Shown piece after piece: positions 36,198-42,117 of a stretch of 42,117 bases of DNA. The notes under the pieces are model-generated. The model worked only from the letters and a program-made list of their open reading frames with translations, was not told where the DNA came from and made no database searches. This stretch comes from Xylanibacter ruminicola Ga6B6 (GTDB lineage: Bacteria; Bacteroidota; Bacteroidia; Bacteroidales; Bacteroidaceae): contig NZ_JHXD01000025.1 in assembly GCF_000687715.1 (NCBI RefSeq), positions 1 through 42,117 of the forward strand, given 5' to 3'. The position numbers and the translations under genes are program-made. How positions within the stretch are numbered: position 1 is the stretch's first letter; each line of letters opens with the position of its first letter.

Positions 36198-36273
36198 CGA
36201 GGTGTAGCGCAGTTGGTAGCGTTCCTGGTTTGGGACCAGGCTGTCGCAGGTTCGAGTCCTGTCACCTCGACCA
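36198..36273 (+). tRNA. tRNA-Pro (TGG)
   Basis: Acceptor CGAGGTG pairs with CACCTCG, the anticodon stem CCTGG/CCAGG encloses TTTGGGA (anticodon TGG), and the T arm is GCAGG-TTCGAGT-CCTGT. Discriminator A and an encoded CCA (36271-36273), unlike the tRNA-Cys gene 2.9 kb away. Confidence 0.95.
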
Positions 36274-36288
36274 AAACAAAATGGTTTT

Positions 36289-36322
36289 AACCGCTAGCTA
36301 TTTATAGTTGGCGGTTTTTTTT
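36289..36322 (+). terminator. Terminator of tRNA-Pro
   Basis: AACCGC (36289-36294) pairs with GCGGTT (36311-36316), with an inner CTAT-TT-ATAG stem, followed by six T. Confidence 0.8.
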
Positions 36323-36366
36323 GTATTTACCGGCTAAATTTTGAATAACTATAAATAAAGAGTAAA

Positions 36367-38928
36367 ATGAAGAAAACCCTATTGCTGACATTCATGGCTG
36401 TTGGATTAACTGTCAGTGCCCAGAGTGAGTACCAGATTACCGTTCAGAGCAAAAAGCCGTCGGGCATCATCGATGAGATGCTTTACGGACAGCTTTTTGA
36501 GCACATCTACTTTAGTGCCAACAATGGTGTGTGGCAGGAGCTGATACAGGAGCGCTCGTTCGAACCCGAGCAGTATCCTGGCATCCATCCGCGCGATGGC
36601 TACTTTGATGGTTGGTTTATCGACGACGATCAGGTGCTGCACTCACCAACCCGCTACGAGCAGCCCCTCAGGATCGACAGCATCGGCACCTGCGATTTCA
36701 ATCTCACAATGGATGTCAACTGGCGCGCCTATAAGCTGGCCCGTCGCAGTTGGAGTGGCGGCCTGATGGATATCCGTTTTGCCTTCCGCAACAAGGCCGA
36801 TGGCACACCATATTATCTGCGCATACACGATCCTTATTACGAGAGCCGTATGTTCACTCCCGCTCAGACGCAGGCACAGATCCAGGCGGCCAAAGAGGCC
36901 GAAGCCCGTGCCGCCCTCCAGCAGCAGGCCGCTACAGCCGATTTCTCTATCTGCCGCATGGAAGAACGCGAGGTGCCAGGCTGGGGCGGTCGTACCCGTC
37001 GCATCAACACGCTCGTACCATTGGTGTCGGCCCCTGCCACTAAGGAGCAGGTTAACGAGAGTCAGCAGTGGCACAAGCTGCGTGTCGAGAGTCGTGGCAG
37101 CCGTGTTACCGTGTTCTGGGACGATGTGCAGGTGCTCACCTACGATGGCTTAGAGGTAGCCGATAGACGCTCGACCTCTGGTCGCTTGCAAGGCAAGAAC
37201 TTTGTAACCTTCTGGGTAAACTATACCGAGGCCACCTATCGTAACATCCAGCTCACCGCTGCCGATGGCAAGGTGCTGTTCCAGGGCACCCCTGGCGATG
37301 TACAGACACCTGCCGTAGCCCAGCAGTGGACCGCCTTTGGCGATGGTGGTCAGTACCGCTTGGTGAAGGACGATGCCATCAACATGCGCTATTCGCAGCT
37401 TATTACCGCCACCAAAGGCCAGGCCGGTATCTTCCAGGGTCCGCAGAACATCGTCAAGGGCGAGAAATACGTAGGCTCTATCTATGCCAAGGGTAAGGGC
37501 GAGCTCATGGTGGGCCTGCGCGATACCAATGGCCGCTTTGTGGCCCGCCAATCGCTTGGTAAGGTAGGTAAAAGCTGGCAGAAGTATGCCTTTACCTTAG
37601 AGCCCGAAACCAGCTGCGACGGCGATTTCGCCATCGTGGTTAACAATGGTAGCGTACAGGTTGATATGGCCACCATGACCACCCAGACCGGTATCAACCT
37701 GGGTGGATTCCGTCCCGACATCCTGCAGGCCGTTAAGGAGCTGCATCCCACCTGTCTGCGCTGGCCTGGTGGCGGTTATGTGGCCCAGTACGACTGGCAG
37801 TGGGGTATCGGTCCGCAGGAGAACCGTCAGCGTTGGGACCACTGGATGTGGATGGATTACGATCAGAACTGCTTTGGTACCGACGAGTTTATCCGTTTCT
37901 GTCGCGAGGTTAACTCCGAGCCAGTGATTGTGGTAAGCGTTAAGTTCGAGCGCCCCGCCAGCGAGTACAATCAGATACTGCAGGATGCCGTTAACTGGTT
38001 GCGTTACTGCAATGCCCCCGCTACCGATGAGTGGGGTGCCAAGCGTGCTGCCAACGGTCATCCCGAGCCTTACAACGTGAAGTACTGGGAGATTGATAAC
38101 GAGATGTGGGAGATGGGTATCGAGCGCTACGAGCAGTGCGTGCGCGATTTCAGCACCGCCATGCGTAAGGTCGATCCCAGCATCAAGATTATCGCCTGTG
38201 GCGGCTTCCGCGAGGACGAGCAGTTCATCCAGCGTAGCGGCCAGTATTTCGATTACCTCAGTCTGCACCATTACGAGCAGCAGGGCGGCTATGCCAGCGG
38301 TCCCGTTCGCCTTGGTCAGCAGTACGATAACTACGCCAGGATGATTGCCGATGGTCCTAACCCCAACATCAAGCTCTTTATCTCCGAGTGGAACCTGAAT
38401 AGTATCGACTGGCGTACAGGTTTGTTTGCAGGCGGCTTCTTGAATATGTGCGAGGCCCGCGATGTAGTGGCCATGGGTGCTGCAGCCCTGTTTATCCGCC
38501 GTACCGATGCCCCCGACTGGAACAATGCCTTTATCAATTTCGACTATAAGGACCTGTTCAAGGCCCCCAACTGTCAGGTTACCGAGCTCTGGTACAACCA
38601 CTTCTCAAAGTACCGCTTGGCCTATAGCGGCGAAACAGGCGATGTAAGTGTCAGCACCACGCTCTCCGAGAATGGCGCCGATGTCATCGTCAAGGTGGTT
38701 AATCCTACCGAAACACCTGCCACGCTGCGTATCAAGGGCGATTGGGCTGGGGTAGAGCGTGCACAGTTCGAGTATTACGCCCCAGGCTCGCTTACCGTAG
38801 CCAACAGCATGCAGAACAAGCACGCTGTAGCCCTCAAGCAGGCCCAGGCGCAGGTCGATGGCACCGATGTAGTGCTCGCCGTACCCGCTTTGTCGGCTGG
38901 TGTACTCGTCATTGCCAAAAATAAGTAG
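36367..38928 (+). CDS. Large multidomain GH51 alpha-L-arabinofuranosidase
   Basis: 853 residues with signal peptide MKKTLLLTFMAVGLTVSA. The GH51 start (MLYGQLFEHIYFSANNGVWQ) is interrupted by an insert, about 90-310, resembling the DUF1080/LamG-like sandwich (ADGTPYYLRI, WHKLRVESRGSRVTVFWDD) with an Ala/Gln-rich helix (QAAKEAEARAALQQQ). A CBM4/9-like domain follows (about 315-440), then the catalytic barrel: LRWPGGGYVAQYDWQWG, acid/base Glu579 (WEIDNEMWE) and nucleophile Glu674 (LFISEWNLNS). It removes arabinofuranosyl residues from plant polysaccharides outside the cytoplasm. It is transcribed alone and lies 25 kb from the operon-encoded GH51. Confidence 0.9.
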   Translation: MKKTLLLTFMAVGLTVSAQSEYQITVQSKKPSGIIDEMLYGQLFEHIYFSANNGVWQELIQERSFEPEQYPGIHPRDGYFDGWFIDDDQVLHSPTRYEQPLRIDSIGTCDFNLTMDVNWRAYKLARRSWSGGLMDIRFAFRNKADGTPYYLRIHDPYYESRMFTPAQTQAQIQAAKEAEARAALQQQAATADFSICRMEEREVPGWGGRTRRINTLVPLVSAPATKEQVNESQQWHKLRVESRGSRVTVFWDDVQVLTYDGLEVADRRSTSGRLQGKNFVTFWVNYTEATYRNIQLTAADGKVLFQGTPGDVQTPAVAQQWTAFGDGGQYRLVKDDAINMRYSQLITATKGQAGIFQGPQNIVKGEKYVGSIYAKGKGELMVGLRDTNGRFVARQSLGKVGKSWQKYAFTLEPETSCDGDFAIVVNNGSVQVDMATMTTQTGINLGGFRPDILQAVKELHPTCLRWPGGGYVAQYDWQWGIGPQENRQRWDHWMWMDYDQNCFGTDEFIRFCREVNSEPVIVVSVKFERPASEYNQILQDAVNWLRYCNAPATDEWGAKRAANGHPEPYNVKYWEIDNEMWEMGIERYEQCVRDFSTAMRKVDPSIKIIACGGFREDEQFIQRSGQYFDYLSLHHYEQQGGYASGPVRLGQQYDNYARMIADGPNPNIKLFISEWNLNSIDWRTGLFAGGFLNMCEARDVVAMGAAALFIRRTDAPDWNNAFINFDYKDLFKAPNCQVTELWYNHFSKYRLAYSGETGDVSVSTTLSENGADVIVKVVNPTETPATLRIKGDWAGVERAQFEYYAPGSLTVANSMQNKHAVALKQAQAQVDGTDVVLAVPALSAGVLVIAKNK

Positions 38929-38934
38929 GTAACT

Positions 38935-38968
38935 TTTGTTGGTTTCTCAGAAATAAGTCGTATCTTTG
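38935..38968 (+). promoter_or_regulatory. Promoter of msrA
   Basis: TATCTTTG at 38961-38968, continuing GCACCC, with TTTG at 38935-38938 (22-bp spacer) or TTGG at 38939-38942 (18 bp). It lies in the 70-bp gap after the GH51 stop. Confidence 0.75.
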
Positions 38969-38998
38969 CACCCGGATTTAACAAAAGCATGATAAATT

Positions 38999-39520
38999 AT
39001 GGAAAAAGAGATTTACCTGGCTGGAGGTTGCTTCTGGGGTACAGAGCACTTCTTTAAGCAGATAGAAGGTGTGATCGAGACCGAAGTGGGCTTTGCCAAC
39101 GGCCACACCGAGAACCCAACCTATAAGGAGGTTTATACCGATACCACAGGCCACGCCGAAACCGTTCGTATCAAGTACAACGATGCGGTAGTTGGTCTCG
39201 AGTTCCTGTTGCAGATGTTCTTCAATGCCATCGATCCTACCAGCTTGAACAAGCAGGGCCACGACGAGGGCACCCGCTATCGTACGGGCATCTACTATCA
39301 GGATGCCAACGATCTGCCTGTTATCGAGAAGGTTTATGCCCAGCAGCAGGCCCAGTACGCAGAGCCTTTGGCAGTAGAAAAGCTGCCTTTGCAGAAGTTC
39401 TATTCGGCCGAGGAGTATCATCAGGACTACCTGGATAAGAATCCCGATGGCTACTGCCACCTGCCCCTCGAGCTCTTTAAGTTTGCCAAGCAGGCCAAGG
39501 ACAAGAGCAAGCAGCAGTAA
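38999..39520 (+). CDS. msrA: Peptide-methionine (S)-S-oxide reductase
   Basis: 173 residues. The catalytic Cys is in the MsrA motif LAGGCFWGTEHFF, with GFANGHTENPTYKEVYTDTTGHAE and the later EYHQDYLDKNP. It reduces the S epimer of methionine sulfoxide in proteins and free form, using thioredoxin. No signal peptide, so cytoplasmic. The metallopeptidase gene starts 4 bp after its stop. Confidence 0.96.
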   Translation: MEKEIYLAGGCFWGTEHFFKQIEGVIETEVGFANGHTENPTYKEVYTDTTGHAETVRIKYNDAVVGLEFLLQMFFNAIDPTSLNKQGHDEGTRYRTGIYYQDANDLPVIEKVYAQQQAQYAEPLAVEKLPLQKFYSAEEYHQDYLDKNPDGYCHLPLELFKFAKQAKDKSKQQ

Positions 39521-39524
39521 TTGT

Positions 39525-40070
39525 ATGCAAGTAAAGCTTACATATAGGTTTACAAGCCGATTATCCATGCGCATCGCCAAAAATGGCGATGTGCATGTTT
39601 CTGCACCTGTCGGACTGCCCAGGACGACCGTCGAGAAGTTCGTTGCCGAGCATCTCAACTGGATTGAGCAGGCCCGTAAGCGCACCCTGGCCCGTCAGCA
39701 GCAGCGTGCTGCCTTCTATGGTCAGCTGCCGCTTAAAACCCGCAAGGAGCGTGCCGAGGCCATCGCCCGTCTTGATGCCATTGTCCAGCCCATGGTCGAG
39801 CGCTATGCCCGTCAGATGGGTGTCACCCCATCCGCCATCACCTACAAGGCCATGATATCCCGTTGGGGCATGTGCAACATCAAGACCCATGCCATCTGTT
39901 TCTCAATCTACACCCTGCTGCTGCCCGAGTGGTGTATCGAGCATGTAGTGGCCCACGAGCTCTGCCATTTGTTAGAGCCCACCCACAACGCCCGTTTCCA
40001 CGCCCTCATGGATCAGTATTTCCCCAATTGGCGCGCCGCCCGCAAACACACCCGCCTGATACAATCATAA
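39525..40070 (+). CDS. YgjP-type (DUF45) zinc metallopeptidase-like protein
   Basis: 181 residues from the Met at 39525; the upstream extension of the frame overlaps msrA and is not protein-like. The zinc motif HELCH lies in CIEHVVAHELCHLLEPTHN, with a downstream His in FHALMDQYFPNW. The segment SRWGMCNIKTHAICFS is typical of this family. Cytoplasmic; function poorly known. Probably co-transcribed with msrA. Confidence 0.88.
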   Translation: MQVKLTYRFTSRLSMRIAKNGDVHVSAPVGLPRTTVEKFVAEHLNWIEQARKRTLARQQQRAAFYGQLPLKTRKERAEAIARLDAIVQPMVERYARQMGVTPSAITYKAMISRWGMCNIKTHAICFSIYTLLLPEWCIEHVVAHELCHLLEPTHNARFHALMDQYFPNWRAARKHTRLIQS

Positions 40071-40079
40071 TACATGCAT

Positions 40080-40106
40080 AGATACAGCAGTCTGCTGACT
40101 GTATCT
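40080..40106 (+). terminator. Hairpin after the metallopeptidase gene
   Basis: AGATACAG (40080-40087) pairs perfectly with CTGTATCT (40099-40106), with an inner CAG/CTG pair. There is no T tract, so termination or transcript stabilisation are both possible. Confidence 0.5.
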
Positions 40107-40187
40107 GTAAATGGTTGGTAATCATCTATTTGTGAATTTTAAGCCGTATTATCATGAGGGTTAATTCATGATACAACTGCTATATGC

Positions 40188-40219
40188 CTTGTGTTAATAG
40201 CCGGATTGCCATACCTTTG
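40188..40219 (+). promoter_or_regulatory. Promoter of the M16-like gene
   Basis: CTTG (40188-40191), 20-bp spacer, TACCTTTG (40212-40219). The start codon is 50 bp further on, leaving a leader of about 40 bases. Confidence 0.75.
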
Positions 40220-40268
40220 TACCGTCAAAAAAACTTATAAAACTGATTATTATCTATAATAAACAACA

Positions 40269-41744
40269 ATGATGAAAACAAGAATTCTACTTTTTGCGAT
40301 GGCTTGTGCGCTTACCGTGCAAGCATCGGCACAGACGGGAAGTGTTAAGTACAACGATTTCGTCGTAACCAACTCTTCCAACATCAAGCAAGGTGTACTT
40401 GCCAATGGTTTCCGCTATTATTTGTGCGACAACGGTGTTCCTGGTAACCAACTCGAGATGCGACTCATCCAGAAATCAGGCACCGACGACGAGGGTGATA
40501 ACCCGGGCATCGCGCTCTTATTACGACGGATGCTTTGCTCCGAGAACCTCACTGCCGGTACTGCTGGTGTGCTGAAGGATAAGCTCGACGAACTGCAACT
40601 GCAGCTGCTCCCCCAGTTCCGTGCCGTTGATGGCCTTGTGCCCAATGTGGCTGCCTACTGTTCCGAAATCGAGAACAGATGCACAGAGTATAATCTGTTC
40701 CGTTTAAAGAACGATCGCGCCTACGCGGCGTCGTGTATGGGATTGCTGGCCCAGATTGCAGGCAATGCCCGTTTCTCGGCTGCCGAGTTGGAGCGCCAGA
40801 AGCAGCTGGCCATCAACGAGATTACTAACAGCCGTTACAATCTTGCCCTGTCCGAGGCCAACTACTTCAAGGCCGCTTTCGTAGATGGATGCACCCTCGA
40901 CGAGCTCGTTAGCAAGCAGATTGCCAGTATCCGCAGTATAACCCTCCAGCAGCTCCAGTCGTATTACCAGCGCTGGTATGTGCCGCAGAATCAGTGCCTG
41001 TATGTGTTTGGCAAGGCGCCCGCCAACATCGTTGATATCATCAAGCAGCAGTTCGGCAGCCGCCCCAGCATGCCCGCTCCCCAGCCAACCCCCAACCAGC
41101 TTAGCAACCAGTTGGTGCTGATGATCCAGCAGGATGTGCCAGCATGTATTATTCAGTTCTGTTTCCTGAAGCCTCGTGTGTCGCCATCCGATACAAAGAG
41201 TCTCGACGATCTTCGCAAGGCAGCCGCTTACAACCGTCTTGGCGAGGTGATAGGCACAGCTTTTAATGCCCATGTGGTGTCGGCGTTCGATGATAACCAC
41301 AGGCTTTTCAACCGCCCAGTATTCACCTTGACTGTCGTAAAGGGCTTAGAGCCTAATGCCGACCAGCAGCAGTTTGGTGATTTTGCTGATGAGGTTATCC
41401 ATAATCTCACTGATGTCATGCGTAACGGCGTGCAGGCCCATATCACCCAGTTGCCCCTCCAAAAGCGAAAGCAGCTTCAGCAGCAGGAGTTAGCCCATGT
41501 TCGTAGCTATACGGTGCTCGACACTCATACCTGTATTAAGAACAATTTCGTGTATGGCAAACCACTGCTCAAGGAGACTATGCCTTACCAGTATTTCAAG
41601 CACGAGGTTACCGACCAGGATATCCGCAACTGCTGTAATGAGCTGTTCAGCAATGCCGATCTGCGCGTTGTGTGCGTCACTCCTAATGGCTATCCCGATG
41701 CCGCCATCAAAGCCAAGCTCGAAGCTTTCTTAACAGGAAAGTAA
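40269..41744 (+). CDS. M16-like (insulinase fold) protein lacking the zinc motif
   Basis: 491 residues with signal peptide ILLFAMACALTVQASA, so periplasmic or surface. The N-terminal fold follows M16 peptidases (LANGFRYYLCDNGVPGNQLEMRLIQKSG), but where HxxEH is expected (GxAHFLEHML) it reads GIALLLRRML, residues 80-89: both His and the Glu are gone. The M16_C-like part begins near residue 220 (ITLQQLQSYYQRWYVPQNQCLYVFG). It is about half the length of two-unit M16 enzymes and is probably non-catalytic, perhaps a partner subunit as in heteromeric M16 peptidases. No active partner is adjacent. Confidence 0.8.
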   Translation: MMKTRILLFAMACALTVQASAQTGSVKYNDFVVTNSSNIKQGVLANGFRYYLCDNGVPGNQLEMRLIQKSGTDDEGDNPGIALLLRRMLCSENLTAGTAGVLKDKLDELQLQLLPQFRAVDGLVPNVAAYCSEIENRCTEYNLFRLKNDRAYAASCMGLLAQIAGNARFSAAELERQKQLAINEITNSRYNLALSEANYFKAAFVDGCTLDELVSKQIASIRSITLQQLQSYYQRWYVPQNQCLYVFGKAPANIVDIIKQQFGSRPSMPAPQPTPNQLSNQLVLMIQQDVPACIIQFCFLKPRVSPSDTKSLDDLRKAAAYNRLGEVIGTAFNAHVVSAFDDNHRLFNRPVFTLTVVKGLEPNADQQQFGDFADEVIHNLTDVMRNGVQAHITQLPLQKRKQLQQQELAHVRSYTVLDTHTCIKNNFVYGKPLLKETMPYQYFKHEVTDQDIRNCCNELFSNADLRVVCVTPNGYPDAAIKAKLEAFLTGK

Positions 41745-41765
41745 GCACGGTTTTTCCTAACTAAA

Positions 41766-41806
41766 ACAAGGGTGTGTCTGTTATTGGGTGCACCTTTGTT
41801 TTTTTT
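41766..41806 (+). terminator. Terminator of the M16-like gene
   Basis: ACAAGGGTG (41766-41774) pairs with CACCTTTGT (41791-41799) through one G-U pair, followed by a run of seven T, 21 bp after the stop codon. Confidence 0.85.
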
Positions 41807-41883
41807 GTATTGTTAATAATTTTGTTAGTGTTGTTTTGTTGGCGGTTTGTCTCAATTCCGATGTTGATTTTGCGGCCACGTGT

Positions 41884-41949
41884 GGGAGATTTTCTTAGTG
41901 CACGTGGGAGAATCTTTTTCCTCGCGCGGGAGCATCATCTCTATCTTTG
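41884..41949 (+). promoter_or_regulatory. Promoter with three 22-bp-spaced GGGAG boxes
   Basis: GGGAG occurs at 41884-41888, 41906-41910 and 41928-41932, each in a context like (C)ACGTGGGAGA or GCGCGGGAGC. TATCTTTG follows at 41942-41949. The 22-bp period places all three boxes on the same face of the helix. Confidence 0.5.
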
Positions 41950-42117
41950 TCTTGACTATGCAAAGGTACGAAAATTTCGTCATATATTGAAATATTAATT
42001 GTTAATGAATTGTTAAAATCGATAAGTATATTGATATGAGCACAGAGCACAGAGCACAGTTTTCTCATGAGCACCTCAAAATATGTAATTAACTATTTTA
42101 CTATATATATAATATAT

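Larger units (their letters stand above)
41745..42117. other. 373-bp non-coding end of the window
   Basis: It holds a terminator (41766-41806), three GGGAG boxes and a plus-strand -7 box (41884-41949), a minus-strand -7 box TACCTTTG (complement of 41961-41968), a 7-bp tandem repeat AGCACAG x3 (42039-42059) and a very AT-rich end. The gene served by the plus-strand promoter must start beyond the window. Confidence 0.6.

Noticed and set aside
37597..38601. 334-codon open frame antisense to the large GH51 gene
   Set aside because: It lies fully within a confirmed gene whose active-site residues are intact.

Overview
The window looks like a chromosomal segment of a member of Bacteroidota, most likely Prevotella or a close relative (Prevotellaceae). 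Evidence: many promoters carry the Bacteroidota -7 element TAnnTTTG, usually extended to TA(T/C)CTTTGCA. Shine-Dalgarno sequences are mostly absent. Family content also fits: HU-like/smalltalk pair, LruC-domain lipoprotein, Nudix-type AraR, DUF4421, DUF1460, serine palmitoyltransferase, FeoB-associated Cys-rich protein. I saw no phage, transposase, integrase, plasmid gene or CRISPR array.

Layout. 1-6.9 kb: an HU-like DNA-binding protein and a 33-residue smalltalk peptide, then two divergent TPR-sensor histidine kinase paralogues with nearly identical kinase cores in inverted orientation, an LruC lipoprotein, and a 520-bp gap holding a possible 35-residue gene with its own terminator. 6.9-10.1 kb: a GH3 beta-glucosidase and a divergent SGNH/GDSL esterase. 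10.1-19.4 kb: a minus-strand L-arabinose operon in the order aldose epimerase lipoprotein, Na+/sugar symporter, araR, araD, araA, a palindromic repeat, araB, GH51 arabinofuranosidase. 19.5-23.1 kb: a minus-strand galactose operon (galM, MFS transporter, galK), closed by a terminator just before the arabinose promoter. 23.2-29.7 kb: folC, dnaJ, grpE, a YbiT-like ABC-F ATPase, bifunctional hisB and a small membrane protein, all minus strand.

29.8-33.2 kb: a plus-strand set of a Gfo/Idh/MocA oxidoreductase, a DUF4421 envelope protein, a DUF1460 amidase-like protein and a DUF1232 membrane protein. 33.2-36.3 kb: tRNA-Cys, a FeoB-associated peptide, a diacylglycerol-kinase-family lipid kinase divergent from serine palmitoyltransferase, and tRNA-Pro. 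36.4-41.7 kb: a second, larger GH51 arabinofuranosidase, msrA, a YgjP-type metallopeptidase and an M16-like protein whose zinc motif is lost. The window ends in a gap with three 22-bp-spaced GGGAG boxes in front of a -7 element.

Functionally the centre is plant-polysaccharide use: extracytoplasmic GH51, GH3 and esterase release arabinose and glucose, two epimerases supply the right anomers, two transporters import the sugars, and AraB/A/D and GalK feed central metabolism under AraR control. The points most worth a second look are a textbook sigma-54 promoter in front of grpE-dnaJ, an ABC-F protein in which every motif of one ATP site is degenerate, the inverted kinase paralogues with silent-site near-identity, the catalytically dead M16 protein, a lipid kinase paired with the sphingolipid-committing enzyme, and the small ORF near 6.8 kb.
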